This document shows positions 8,297 through 16,312 of a stretch of DNA of 64,000 nucleotides, piece by piece. Where the stretch lies: NCBI RefSeq assembly GCF_014649715.1, contig NZ_BMTO01000004.1:139550-203549 (forward strand), written 5' to 3'. The notes beneath the pieces were generated by a model that was not told where the DNA came from, did no database searches, and saw only the letters and a program-made list of their open reading frames with translations. Position numbers and translations under genes: made by a program. This stretch comes from Streptomyces lateritius. GTDB lineage: Bacteria; Actinomycetota; Actinomycetes; Streptomycetales; Streptomycetaceae. Position 1 is the stretch's first letter; each line of letters begins with the position of its first letter.

Positions 8297-9279
8297 AGGG
8301 TGCTCCAGTCCTGATCCGGATAGCGGTGCACGGGCGCCGACACATCGTCGAGCGCCCGACAGATCTCGTCAGGAAGACTAAGGCTCTCCACTGACAACGC
8401 GGCCGTGAGCTGCTGCGCGGTTCGGGCGCCGACGATCGGGGCGACCACCCCGGGCCGGTCCCGTACCCAGGCGAGCGCCACCTGGAGCGGCGTCGTCGCC
8501 AGGCCGTCCGCGGCCGTCGCCACCGCGTCCACGATCCGGCTCGCGGCGTCGTCCAGATACGGCTCCACGAAGGGCGCCATCGCCTCCGAGCCGCCCCGCG
8601 AGTCCGCCGGCGTTCCGTGCCGGTACTTCCCTGTCAGTACCCCGCGGCCCAGCGGCGAGGACGGCAACAGGCCTATTCCCAGGTCGAGTGCGGCGGGCAG
8701 GACCTCCCGCTCGATACCCCGCTGCAGCAGGGAGTACTCCATCTGCGTCGCCGCCAGCCGGGTCCGCGATCCGCCCGTCGTGCCGAGCTGCCAGGTCCCG
8801 GCCTTCGCGAGCTGCCACCCGCAGAAGTTCGACACCCCCACATAGCGGGCCCGTCCGGTGCTCACCGCGATGTCCAGGGCCTGGAGGGACTCCTCCAGAG
8901 GGGTGTACGGATCGAAGGCGTGCAGTTGCCACAGGTCCACGTGGTCGGTCCCGAGGCGCTCCAGCGAGGCGTCGAGCGCCGCCAGGAGATGGCCGCGGGA
9001 CCCGTCCATCCGCCGGTCGGGGTCCGGCACGCTGCCCGCCTTCGTGGAGATGACCAGATCCCGGCGCGGCACCAGCCGCTCGACGAGCTGTCCGAGCAGG
9101 TACTCCGCCTCGCCGCCGCCGTACACGTCCGCGGTGTCGACCAGCGTGCCGCCCGCGTCCCAGAACGCCTTCAACTGCTCGGCGGCGTCGTGCTCGTCGG
9201 TGTCCCGGCCCCAGGTGAGGGTGCCGAGCCCGATCCGGGACACGCGCAGGCCGGTACGTCCGAGATGCCTCTGCTCCAT
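8293..9279 (-). CDS. Aldo/keto reductase
   Basis: A 328-residue (alpha/beta)8-barrel NAD(P)H-dependent reductase. Family motifs are visible: GLGTLTWG near the N-terminus, DTADVYGGGEAEYLLG with the catalytic Asp/Tyr pair, the catalytic-Lys block LVISTKAG, HVDLWQLHAFDP with the catalytic His, and a C-terminal nucleotide-binding part. ATG 9279 (MEQRHLGRTGLRVSR) is the family start; an upstream in-frame extension is rejected. It is translationally coupled to the RecD2-like gene downstream by the GTGA overlap. The substrate, some aldehyde or ketone, cannot be predicted. Confidence 0.9.
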   Translation of the reverse strand: MEQRHLGRTGLRVSRIGLGTLTWGRDTDEHDAAEQLKAFWDAGGTLVDTADVYGGGEAEYLLGQLVERLVPRRDLVISTKAGSVPDPDRRMDGSRGHLLAALDASLERLGTDHVDLWQLHAFDPYTPLEESLQALDIAVSTGRARYVGVSNFCGWQLAKAGTWQLGTTGGSRTRLAATQMEYSLLQRGIEREVLPAALDLGIGLLPSSPLGRGVLTGKYRHGTPADSRGGSEAMAPFVEPYLDDAASRIVDAVATAADGLATTPLQVALAWVRDRPGVVAPIVGARTAQQLTAALSVESLSLPDEICRALDDVSAPVHRYPDQDWSTL

Positions 9280-9360
9280 GGGCGCGAGATTACTGGCCAA
9301 GGCCCCACGCGCAGAGAGCCTGTGGACAACCTCCTCCTGACGGATCCCGCACCCGCGCGC

Positions 9361-9366
9361 TAGAGT
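9361..9366 (+). promoter_or_regulatory. -10 box for the F420-type oxidoreductase gene
   Basis: TAGAGT at 9361-9366 would start transcription near 9373, just before the 14-base palindrome and 36 bases before the start codon. Confidence 0.5.
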
Positions 9367-9381
9367 CCGCCCCAAGGGACG

Positions 9382-9395
9382 TTACTGATCAGTAA
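9382..9395. promoter_or_regulatory. Perfect 14-base palindrome, candidate repressor operator
   Basis: TTACTGATCAGTAA is perfectly self-complementary and is AT-rich in a GC-rich context. It lies between the predicted transcription start (about 9373) and the ribosome site (AGAGG 9396-9400) of the oxidoreductase gene. The form is typical of TetR-family operators. No tetR gene is adjacent. Confidence 0.6.
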
Positions 9396-9408
9396 AGAGG
9401 GTGCGGAT

Positions 9409-10458
9409 ATGCGGCTCGGCATCAACCTCGGCTACTGGGGCGCCGGTATGGACGGCGACAACCTCGCCGTCGCGCAGGAGGCGGACCGCCTCGGCTACGA
9501 CGTCTGCTGGGCCGCCGAGGCCTACGGCTCGGACGCGCCCACCGTGCTCTCCTGGGTGGCCGCCAAGACCGAGCGGATCGACGTCGGCTCCGCGATCATG
9601 CAGATCCCGGCGCGCCAGCCCGCCATGACGGCGATGACCGCCGCCACCCTCGACTCGCTCTCCGGCGGCCGCTTCCGCCTCGGCCTCGGCGTGTCCGGAC
9701 CGCAGGTCTCCGAGGGCTGGTACGGCGTCAAGTTCGACAAGCCGCTGGCCCGCACCCGCGAGTACGTCGAGATCGTCCGCAAGGCCATGTCCCGCGAGCG
9801 CCTCACCTACGAGGGCGAGCACTGGACTCTCCCGCTGCCGGACGGCCCGGGCAAGCCCATCAAGCTCACCGTCCACCCGCAGCGCGAGCACATCCCGCTC
9901 TACATCGCAGCGATCGGCCCGAAGAACCTGGAACAGACCGGCGAGATCGCCGACGGCGCGCTGCTGATCTTCCCCTCCGCCGAACACCTGGAGGAGACGG
10001 CGCTGCGCCCGCTGCGCGTCGGCCGCGAGAAGGCCGGGCTGACCATGGAGGGCTTCGACGTCCACCCGACCCTGCCGATCGCCCTCGGCGACGACATCGA
10101 CGCCCTCGCCGACGTCTTCCGCCCGTACACCGCGCTGTACGTCGGCGGCATGGGCAGCCGTAAGCAGAACTTCTACAACCAGCTCGCGCAGCGCATGGGG
10201 TACGAGAAGGAAGCCGCCGAGATCCAGGAGAAGTACCTGTCCGGCGACAAGACCGGCGCCGCGGCCGCCGTACCGCGGCAGCTGATCGACCAGACGACCC
10301 TGCTCGGCTCGGTCGACCGGATCGCCGACCGGATGAAGGCCTACGCCGCGGCGGGGGTCACCACCCTGACCCTCGCCCCGGCCGGCTTCACCCTGGACGA
10401 GCGGGTGGCGGCCCTGCGGGCGGGGACGGAGGCCCTGGAGCGGGCCGGTCTGGCGTAA
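9409..10458 (+). CDS. LLM-class F420-dependent oxidoreductase
   Basis: A 349-residue luciferase-like monooxygenase-fold enzyme. The start MRLGINLGYWG, the SLSGGRFRLGLGVSGPQVSEGWYG block (cofactor phosphate region) and LYIAAIGPKNLEQTGEIADG are typical of the actinobacterial F420-dependent branch. These enzymes use reduced or oxidised F420 for hydride transfer in the cytosol; the substrate is unknown. ATG 9409 follows AGAGG with 8-base spacing. It is a single gene, divergent from the aldo/keto reductase, and probably repressed through the palindrome at 9382-9395. Confidence 0.88.
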   Translation: MRLGINLGYWGAGMDGDNLAVAQEADRLGYDVCWAAEAYGSDAPTVLSWVAAKTERIDVGSAIMQIPARQPAMTAMTAATLDSLSGGRFRLGLGVSGPQVSEGWYGVKFDKPLARTREYVEIVRKAMSRERLTYEGEHWTLPLPDGPGKPIKLTVHPQREHIPLYIAAIGPKNLEQTGEIADGALLIFPSAEHLEETALRPLRVGREKAGLTMEGFDVHPTLPIALGDDIDALADVFRPYTALYVGGMGSRKQNFYNQLAQRMGYEKEAAEIQEKYLSGDKTGAAAAVPRQLIDQTTLLGSVDRIADRMKAYAAAGVTTLTLAPAGFTLDERVAALRAGTEALERAGLA

Positions 10459-10470
10459 CGAGGAAGTCTG

Positions 10471-10511
10471 CGGCCGTGGTGGGGGCTCGGGGGTCTTCCC
10501 CGCCACGGCCG
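10471..10511 (+). terminator. Terminator after the LLM oxidoreductase
   Basis: A 9-bp stem (10471-10479 with 10503-10511) with further internal G/C pairing lies 12 bases after the stop codon. The rest of the gap to 10671 shows no gene. Confidence 0.6.
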
Positions 10512-10671
10512 TCACGCAACACAACGCTCCACGGGGCTCGGCGGTTACGGACCGCCGGACTCCATCTTTCGGCCGAGTCGCCGGGCTGTCGTCTTGCCCA
10601 CCGGGTCGTGGCGCACTTGACTCGTGCACTGCGGACGTGCGGTGTGCGGACGCCGCGTGGAGGTGGCTGCA

Positions 10672-11457
10672 ATGCTCACGGCCAAAAGCCTGTTCCAGGA
10701 AATCATCGACAACGACGAGTCCTTCCAGCTCTTCTGCTCCATCGCCGCCAGCGGCGAATCCCAGGGCGGCTGGGAGAACGGCCGGATCGCGGCGCTCGTC
10801 GCCCCCGGCATGCGGGACCTGGCTCCCAAGATCACCCGGCACGGCGCCGACGAGGACAAGCACGGCCGGATCTTCAACGCGTTGATGAGGAAGCGCGGAC
10901 TGGAGCCCGTCCCCGTGCCGCCCGACACCGACTACACGATGCTCCTCGAACGGCGCGGGATCGGTCTCGCCCACGACAAGCTCCGGCGCGAGGAACCCCT
11001 CAGCGAGCGGGACATCATCGTCTACCTCGCGCACAGCCGGGTCACCGAGCAGCGGGCGGCCGATCAGATGGACATGCTCGTCAAGCACTTCGGGAACCAC
11101 CCCGAGCTGGGCAAGGCCATCCACATGATCGACCACGACGAGGGGAACCACCTCGCCTACTGCCACGAGGAGCTGTTGCGCCTCGCGTACGCCGGACACG
11201 GCCGTCTCATCCAGCGCACCCTGCGCGAGTCCGCGCTCGCCGAGATCCGGGTCTACCGAGACGTCAGCCTCGCCGTGATGAGCCACATGGGCCGCATCCT
11301 GCGCTGGCCCAAGGTCAAGTCGGCCGCGCTCACGGCCGGGATCCACGGCATGTACGCCTACGAACGGGCGGGCGGCTGGCGCCGGATGGTCGACCTCAAG
11401 ATGCCCGAGCGGCGCGACGCGCTCGGCGGTCCCCCGACCCCGGCCCCCGCGTTCTGA
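10672..11457 (+). CDS. Ferritin-like diiron domain protein
   Basis: A 261-residue, all-helical protein with ferritin-type metal ligands in pairs: HGADEDKHGRIFN (E...H), then RVTEQRAADQ and HMIDHDEGNHLAYCHEE, in the order expected of a four-helix diiron bundle. No signal peptide or membrane segment was seen. ATG 10672 (MLTAKSLFQEI) follows a GTGGAGG ribosome site; an in-frame extension to 10624 is less likely. Such proteins can be diiron oxygenases or iron-handling proteins, and I cannot choose between these. It is a single gene, convergent with the CorA gene. Confidence 0.75.
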   Translation: MLTAKSLFQEIIDNDESFQLFCSIAASGESQGGWENGRIAALVAPGMRDLAPKITRHGADEDKHGRIFNALMRKRGLEPVPVPPDTDYTMLLERRGIGLAHDKLRREEPLSERDIIVYLAHSRVTEQRAADQMDMLVKHFGNHPELGKAIHMIDHDEGNHLAYCHEELLRLAYAGHGRLIQRTLRESALAEIRVYRDVSLAVMSHMGRILRWPKVKSAALTAGIHGMYAYERAGGWRRMVDLKMPERRDALGGPPTPAPAF

Positions 11458-11520
11458 CCCCCGCGCCTCTCGCCGGTCCCCAGGTGACGGGCCGCCGGAG
11501 GACCTGCCGACGCGGGCGCG

Positions 11521-12504
11521 TCACATCCAGCCCCGGCGCTTGAAAAGCCGGTACAGGCCGAGGACCGCCCCCGCCATCAGCAGGATCACCGCCGGGTAGG
11601 ACCAGCCCCAGCGCAGTTCCGGCATGTGGTCGAAGTTCATCCCGTAGATCCCCGCGACCATGGTGGGGACCGCCGCCATGGCCGCCCACGCCGAGATCTT
11701 CCGCATGTCGTCGTTCTGGCGCACACCCATCTGGGCCAGATGGGCCGACAGCACGTCCGAGAGGAGCCGGTCCAGACCCTCCACCTGCTCGGTGGCCCGG
11801 ATCAGATGGTCGCCGACGTCCCGGAAGAACGGTTTCGCCTCCTCGTTCACGAACGGCACGGTTCCCGCCGCGAGCCTCTGCATCGGTGCCGTCAGCGGGC
11901 TGCTGGCCCGGCGGAACTCCAGCACCTGGCGCTTGGCGGTGTAGATCCGCGCCGCCGTGTTCCCGGCGTTCCCGCCGACCGGGGCGAACACGTCGGACTC
12001 CAGCTCCTCCAGGTCGATCTGGAGCTCGGCCGCCACCTCGATGTAGTGGTCCACCACCTCGTCGCTGATCGCGTACAGCACGGCCGTCGGACCCTGCCGC
12101 AGCACCTCCGGCTCGGCCTCGAGCCGGCGCCGTACCGCCGCGAGCGGCGCGCCCTCGCCGTGCCGGACCGTCACCACGAACGAGTCGCCCATGAAGACCA
12201 TCACATCGCCCGAGGAGACCCGGTCACTCTCGGGCTCGTACAGCACCGGCTTGAGGACCACGAAGAGCGAATCGTCGTAGACCTCCAGCTTCGGGCGCTG
12301 ATGGGCTTTGAGCGCGTCCTCGACGGCCAGCGGGTGCAGCGCGAACTCGGCGGTCACATGGTCGAACTCCTCCTCGGTCGGCTCGTGCAGGCCGACCCAC
12401 AGAAACGCGTCGCCGGACGCCCTCGCCTCGGCCAGGGCGTCGGACAGATCGGCGGGGCCGTCCGCACGGCGCCCGTCCCGGTAGATGGCAGAGTCCACGA
12501 TCAC
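11521..12504 (-). CDS. corA: CorA-family magnesium/cobalt transporter
   Basis: A 327-residue protein with the CorA layout: a large cytosolic domain (residues 1-265), then two C-terminal membrane helices. The signature YGMN follows the first helix (AMAAVPTMVAGIYGMNF), and the second helix ends in the basic tail RLFKRRGWM. CorA forms a pentameric Mg2+/Co2+ channel. The start is GTG 12504 (VIVDSAIYRDG), preceded by GGGGAAG; an open extension upstream is non-coding in character. It is divergent from the phosphatase gene at 12641. Efflux homologues with the same motif exist, so the direction of transport is uncertain. Confidence 0.88.
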   Translation of the reverse strand: MIVDSAIYRDGRRADGPADLSDALAEARASGDAFLWVGLHEPTEEEFDHVTAEFALHPLAVEDALKAHQRPKLEVYDDSLFVVLKPVLYEPESDRVSSGDVMVFMGDSFVVTVRHGEGAPLAAVRRRLEAEPEVLRQGPTAVLYAISDEVVDHYIEVAAELQIDLEELESDVFAPVGGNAGNTAARIYTAKRQVLEFRRASSPLTAPMQRLAAGTVPFVNEEAKPFFRDVGDHLIRATEQVEGLDRLLSDVLSAHLAQMGVRQNDDMRKISAWAAMAAVPTMVAGIYGMNFDHMPELRWGWSYPAVILLMAGAVLGLYRLFKRRGWM

Positions 12505-12627
12505 GCGCCGTATTCTTCCCCGCACCGCCCGGTCCACGCACACGAGAACCGGCCCGGAACCTCTCGCACCGCCCGGCCCGTCCCCACCCGGAGAGCCCTC
12601 GACCGCCCCCACGCGCGCGCGGCCGCC

Positions 12628-12633
12628 TACGCT
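12628..12633 (+). promoter_or_regulatory. -10 box of a leaderless transcript
   Basis: TACGCT ends 7 bases before ATG 12641 and there is no ribosome site, which predicts a leaderless mRNA for the phosphatase-DUF3090-kinase gene set. Confidence 0.55.
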
Positions 12634-12640
12634 TGCCGCC

Positions 12641-13330
12641 ATGGCCACGCTGATCCTCGTCCGCCACGGACGCTCCACCGCCAACACCTCAGGGGTCCTC
12701 GCCGGACGGACCCCCGGAGTCGCCCTCGACGAGCGAGGAGCCGCCCAGGCCGCCGCGCTGCCCGGCCGGCTGGCCGGGGTACCGCTCGCCGCCGTCGTCA
12801 GCAGCCCGCTGCAGCGCTGCCGCGAGACGCTGCGACCGCTCCTCGACGCCCGCCCCGGACTGCCGTTCCACACGGACGAGCGGATCAGCGAGTGCGACTA
12901 CGGCGACTGGTCGGGGCGCAAGCTCGCGGAGCTCAACGACGAGCCGCTCATGGAGATCGTCCAGGCCCACGCCTCGGCCGCCGCCTTCCCCGGCGGCGAG
13001 TCGATGCGTGCCATGCAGGCGCGGGCCGTCGACGCCGTACAGGACTGGAACGCCCGGATCGAGGCCGAGCACGGCGAGGACGCCGTCTACGCCATGTGCT
13101 CGCACGGCGACATCATCAAGTCGGTCGTCGCGGACGCCCTCGGCATGCACCTGGACCTCTTCCAGCGCATCCACGTCGACCCCTGCTCCCTCACCGTCAT
13201 CCGCTACACACGGCTGCGTCCCTTCCTCGTCCGCCTCGGCGACACCGGCGACTTCGCCGCCCTCGCCCCCCGCGAGAGCGGCGGGAACGGCGGGGCCGGG
13301 GAGGTCGGAGGCGGTGCGGGCGCACCGTGA
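12641..13330 (+). CDS. Histidine phosphatase family protein (MSMEG_4193 type)
   Basis: A 229-residue member of the phosphoglycerate-mutase-like histidine phosphatase superfamily. The catalytic motif LILVRHGRST is at the N-terminus, the second-arm SPLQRCRET at about residue 55, and the second catalytic histidine in CSHGDIIKSVV at about residue 152. It belongs to the actinobacterial subgroup found beside DUF3090 and mshC. ATG 12641 is placed for leaderless initiation. The downstream DUF3090 and kinase-like genes follow in the same direction, so it probably acts on a phosphorylated metabolite in the same unknown pathway. Confidence 0.87.
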   Translation: MATLILVRHGRSTANTSGVLAGRTPGVALDERGAAQAAALPGRLAGVPLAAVVSSPLQRCRETLRPLLDARPGLPFHTDERISECDYGDWSGRKLAELNDEPLMEIVQAHASAAAFPGGESMRAMQARAVDAVQDWNARIEAEHGEDAVYAMCSHGDIIKSVVADALGMHLDLFQRIHVDPCSLTVIRYTRLRPFLVRLGDTGDFAALAPRESGGNGGAGEVGGGAGAP

Positions 13331-13404
13331 TCCATCCGCGCAGTAGGGTGGACGGGCCGCTGTAGCGCGGGCCTTCACCAATCGAGACTCAAGGAGTCAG
13401 GGAC

Positions 13405-13995
13405 GTGTCCCGTCAGGTGTTCCTCTACGACCCACCGGACCGTTTCGTGGCCGGCACGGTCGGGCTGCCTGGCCGCCGTACGTTCTTCCTTCAGGCGTCC
13501 GCGGCGGGCCGGGTCACCAGCGTGGCCCTGGAGAAGACCCAGGTGGCCGCGCTCGCCGAGCGCATCGACGAACTGCTCGACGAGGTCGTGCGCCGCACCG
13601 GCGGCAACGCCCCCGTCCCGGCCGTCGCCCCCGCCGACATCGCGGACACCGCGCCGCTCGACGCTCCCGTCGAGGAGGAGTTCCGGGTCGGCACCATGGC
13701 GCTGGCCTGGGACGGCGAGGAACAGCGCATGATCGTCGAGGCCCAGGCGCTCGTGGAGCTCGACGCGGAGTCCGAGGAGGACCTCGCCGAGGCCGAGGAG
13801 CGGTTGCTGCAGGACGAGGAGAACGGCCCGCCGATGCTGCGGGTCCGCCTCACCGGCGCCCAGGCCAGGGCCTTCGCCAAGCGCGCCCTCGACGTCGTCA
13901 ACGCCGGCCGGCCGCCGTGCCCGCTGTGCAGCCTGCCGCTCGATCCCGAGGGCCATGTGTGCCCGCGCCAGAACGGATACCGGCGGGGAGCATGA
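13405..13995 (+). CDS. DUF3090 family protein
   Basis: A 196-residue protein starting MSRQVFLYDPPDRFVAGTVG, typical of DUF3090. It has an acidic middle and a C-terminal zinc-ribbon-like cluster CPLCSLPLDPEGHVCPRQNGY. The start is GTG 13405 with AAGGAG at 13391-13396. Its stop overlaps the ATG of the following kinase-like gene (ATGA), so the two are translationally coupled. The biochemical function is unknown. Its invariable company of phosphatase, kinase-like protein and MshC suggests a shared process. Confidence 0.9.
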   Translation: MSRQVFLYDPPDRFVAGTVGLPGRRTFFLQASAAGRVTSVALEKTQVAALAERIDELLDEVVRRTGGNAPVPAVAPADIADTAPLDAPVEEEFRVGTMALAWDGEEQRMIVEAQALVELDAESEEDLAEAEERLLQDEENGPPMLRVRLTGAQARAFAKRALDVVNAGRPPCPLCSLPLDPEGHVCPRQNGYRRGA

Positions 13996-14822
13996 CGGAC
14001 CTGCCGAGCGTGCCGACAGTGCCCAAGGCGCCGACCGTTCCGGTCGTCGACCTGCTCGCCAAGGGGGAGCTGACCGTCCGCGGCCAGGTCCGCGAGGCGT
14101 CCAACGCCGTGCTCCACTGCTCCGTCGCCCACGAGGGCGAGGAGGCCTTCTGCGTCTACAAGCCCGTCGCCGGCGAGCGCCCGCTGTGGGACTTCCCCGA
14201 CGGCACCCTCGCGCAGCGCGAGGTCGCGGCCTACGTGCTCTCCGAGGAGACCGGCTGGGGGCTCGTACCGCCCACCGTGCTGCGCGAGGGGCCGTACGGC
14301 GAGGGCATGGTCCAGCTGTGGATCGAGGCCGACCAGGGTGTGAACCTCCTCGCCCTCACCGAGGACGAGGAGGCGGGGGAGGGCTGGAAGGCCGTCGGCC
14401 CGGCGCAGGTCGGCGAGGACCGCACCGCGCTCCTCGTCCACGCCGACAGCCCGGATCTGCGCCGCCTGGCCGTCCTGGACGCCGTCATCAACAACGGCGA
14501 CCGCAAGGGCGGACATCTGCTGCCCGCGCCGGACGGGCGGCTGTACGCCATCGACCACGGTGTCACCTTCAACGTGGACGACAAGCTGCGCACTCTGCTG
14601 TGGGGCTGGGCGGGCGAGGAGCTGACCGCCGAAGCCACCGAGGTGCTGGACCGGCTCGACACCTCCCTCACGCCCGGCACACCGCTCACCACCCGGCTGG
14701 CGGAGCTGCTGACGGCGGCCGAGGTGGACGCGCTGCGCGGCCGCGTCACCCGGCTGCGCACGACCGGACGGCACCCTGAGCCCTCCGGACAGTGGCCCGC
14801 CATCCCCTGGCCCCCGGTCTGA
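13992..14822 (+). CDS. SCO1664 family protein (PI3/4-kinase-like fold)
   Basis: A 276-residue protein of the actinobacterial family named after SCO1664. Features that recall the phosphatidylinositol 3/4-kinase-type fold are FCVYKPVAGERPLWDFP (ATP-binding Lys region), LDAVINNGDRKGGHLLP (catalytic-loop-like N-x-D) and YAIDHGVTFNVDDKLR (D-H-G metal motif). It starts at ATG 13992, overlapping the DUF3090 stop by 4 bases. It may phosphorylate a small molecule or protein together with the upstream phosphatase, but no substrate is known to me. Confidence 0.85.
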   Translation: MTDLPSVPTVPKAPTVPVVDLLAKGELTVRGQVREASNAVLHCSVAHEGEEAFCVYKPVAGERPLWDFPDGTLAQREVAAYVLSEETGWGLVPPTVLREGPYGEGMVQLWIEADQGVNLLALTEDEEAGEGWKAVGPAQVGEDRTALLVHADSPDLRRLAVLDAVINNGDRKGGHLLPAPDGRLYAIDHGVTFNVDDKLRTLLWGWAGEELTAEATEVLDRLDTSLTPGTPLTTRLAELLTAAEVDALRGRVTRLRTTGRHPEPSGQWPAIPWPPV

Positions 14823-14954
14823 CCGTCGGGATCCGGCCACCTCCCGGATGACCGTCCCCACCCCCTGGGGGTATGCATGGGCGGCCCTGACCCGCAAGAC
14901 CGCCTATTCGGTCAAGATCCCCGATCCGGTTCGTATCCGGAACAGGTGTCCGGT

Positions 14955-14960
14955 TACGCT
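14955..14960 (+). promoter_or_regulatory. -10 box of leaderless mshC transcript
   Basis: TACGCT ends 6 bases before ATG 14967 with no ribosome site in between, so mshC probably has its own leaderless transcript despite following the kinase-like gene. Confidence 0.55.
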
Positions 14961-14966
14961 CAGGTC

Positions 14967-16196
14967 ATGCATGCCTGGCCCGCTTCTGAGGTCCCCGCCC
15001 TGCCCGGCAAGGGCCGCGACCTCCGGATCCACGACACCGCGACCGGCGGACGAGTGACCCTCGCCCCCGGCCCCGTCGCCCGTATCTACGTCTGCGGCAT
15101 CACGCCGTACGACGCGACCCACCTGGGTCACGCGGCGACCTACAACGCGTTCGACCTCGTTCAGCGCGTGTGGCTCGACACCAAGCGGCAGGTCCACTAC
15201 GTCCAGAACGTGACCGACGTCGACGACCCGCTCCTCGAACGGGCGATCCGGGACGGGATCGACTGGGTCGGCCTCGCCGAGCGCGAGACCGCCCTTTTCC
15301 GGGAGGACATGACCGCCCTGCGGATGCTGCCCCCGCAGCACTACATCGGCGCGGTCGAGGCCATACCGGGCATCGTGCCGCTCGTCGAGCGGCTGCGGGA
15401 CTCGGGCGCGGCCTACGAGCTGGAAGGCGACATCTACTTCTCCGTCGAGGCCGACCCGCACTTCGGCCAGGTGTCGAACTACGACACCGAGCTGATGCGC
15501 CACCTCTCCGCCGAACGCGGCGGTGACCCCGACCGTCCGGGGAAGAAGAACCCGCTCGACCCGATGCTGTGGATGGCCGCCCGCGAGGGCGAGCCGAGCT
15601 GGGACGGCAAAAGCCTCGGTCCCGGGCGTCCCGGCTGGCACATCGAGTGCGTCGCCATCGCCCTCGACCACCTGGGCATGGGCTTCGACGTGCAGGGCGG
15701 CGGCTCCGACCTGATCTTCCCGCACCACGAGATGGGCGCCTCCCACGCCCAGGCGCTGACGGGCGAGTTCCCCATGGCCAAGGCGTACGTGCACGCTGGC
15801 ATGGTCGCCCTGCACGGCGAGAAGATGTCGAAGTCCAAGGGCAACCTGGTCTTCGTCTCCGCGCTCCGCCGCCAGGGCGTCGACCCGGCCGCCATCCGGC
15901 TCGCGCTGCTCTCCCACCACTACCGCGCCGACTGGGAGTGGACCGACCAGGTCCTCCAGGACGCCCTGGCACGCCTCGACCGCTGGCGCGCCGCGGTCTC
16001 CCGCCCCGACGGTCCGTCCGCCGACGCGCTCGTCGAGGAGATCCGCGAGGCGCTCGCCGAGGACCTCGACGCGCCGGCCGCGCTCGCCGCGGTCGACCGG
16101 TGGGCCGAGCGGCAGAACGCCGAGGGCGGCGAGGACGAGTCCGCTCCCGGGCTCGTCTCCCGCGCTGTCGACGCACTGCTCGGAGTCGCCCTGTAG
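14967..16196 (+). CDS. mshC: Cysteine:1D-myo-inosityl 2-amino-2-deoxy-glucopyranoside ligase
   Basis: A 409-residue class I synthetase-like ligase that joins cysteine to GlcN-inositol with ATP, the third step of mycothiol synthesis. The N-terminal [19 protein letters not shown] contains the zinc/cysteine-binding Cys and the HIGH-like THLGH. The KMSKS loop is [10 protein letters not shown] at about residue 287. The length and the [13 protein letters not shown] variant separate it from cysteinyl-tRNA synthetase. ATG 14967 is preferred over upstream in-frame starts because of the leaderless -10. Mycothiol is the cofactor of the dehydrogenase at the left end of the window. Confidence 0.95.
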   Translation: MHAWPASEVPALPGKGRDLRIHDTATGGRVTLAPGPVARIYVCGITPYDATHLGHAATYNAFDLVQRVWLDTKRQVHYVQNVTDVDDPLLERAIRDGIDWVGLAERETALFREDMTALRMLPPQHYIGAVEAIPGIVPLVERLRDSGAAYELEGDIYFSVEADPHFGQVSNYDTELMRHLSAERGGDPDRPGKKNPLDPMLWMAAREGEPSWDGKSLGPGRPGWHIECVAIALDHLGMGFDVQGGGSDLIFPHHEMGASHAQALTGEFPMAKAYVHAGMVALHGEKMSKSKGNLVFVSALRRQGVDPAAIRLALLSHHYRADWEWTDQVLQDALARLDRWRAAVSRPDGPSADALVEEIREALAEDLDAPAALAAVDRWAERQNAEGGEDESAPGLVSRAVDALLGVAL

Positions 16197-16230
16197 CGAG
16201 CAGCTTCGCTCAACGTTCGTTCACGCAACC

Positions 16231-16261
16231 GCCCTCGGACTTCCTCGTGAAGTCCGAGGGC
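16231..16261 (+). terminator. Terminator after mshC
   Basis: A perfect 13-bp stem (16231-16243 with 16249-16261) with a 5-base loop is followed by a short T-rich stretch, 34 bases after the mshC stop. Confidence 0.88.
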
Positions 16262-16312
16262 GATTCCGTTTTACCCCTGTCGTCATGCTCGTTTCTGCGC
16301 TAAATAGGCACC

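Noticed and set aside
5738..8314. An 858-codon open frame on the plus strand opposite the RecD2-like gene
   Set aside because: It begins inside the preceding gene and runs through a strong terminator, and its composition is that of an antisense frame in GC-rich DNA.
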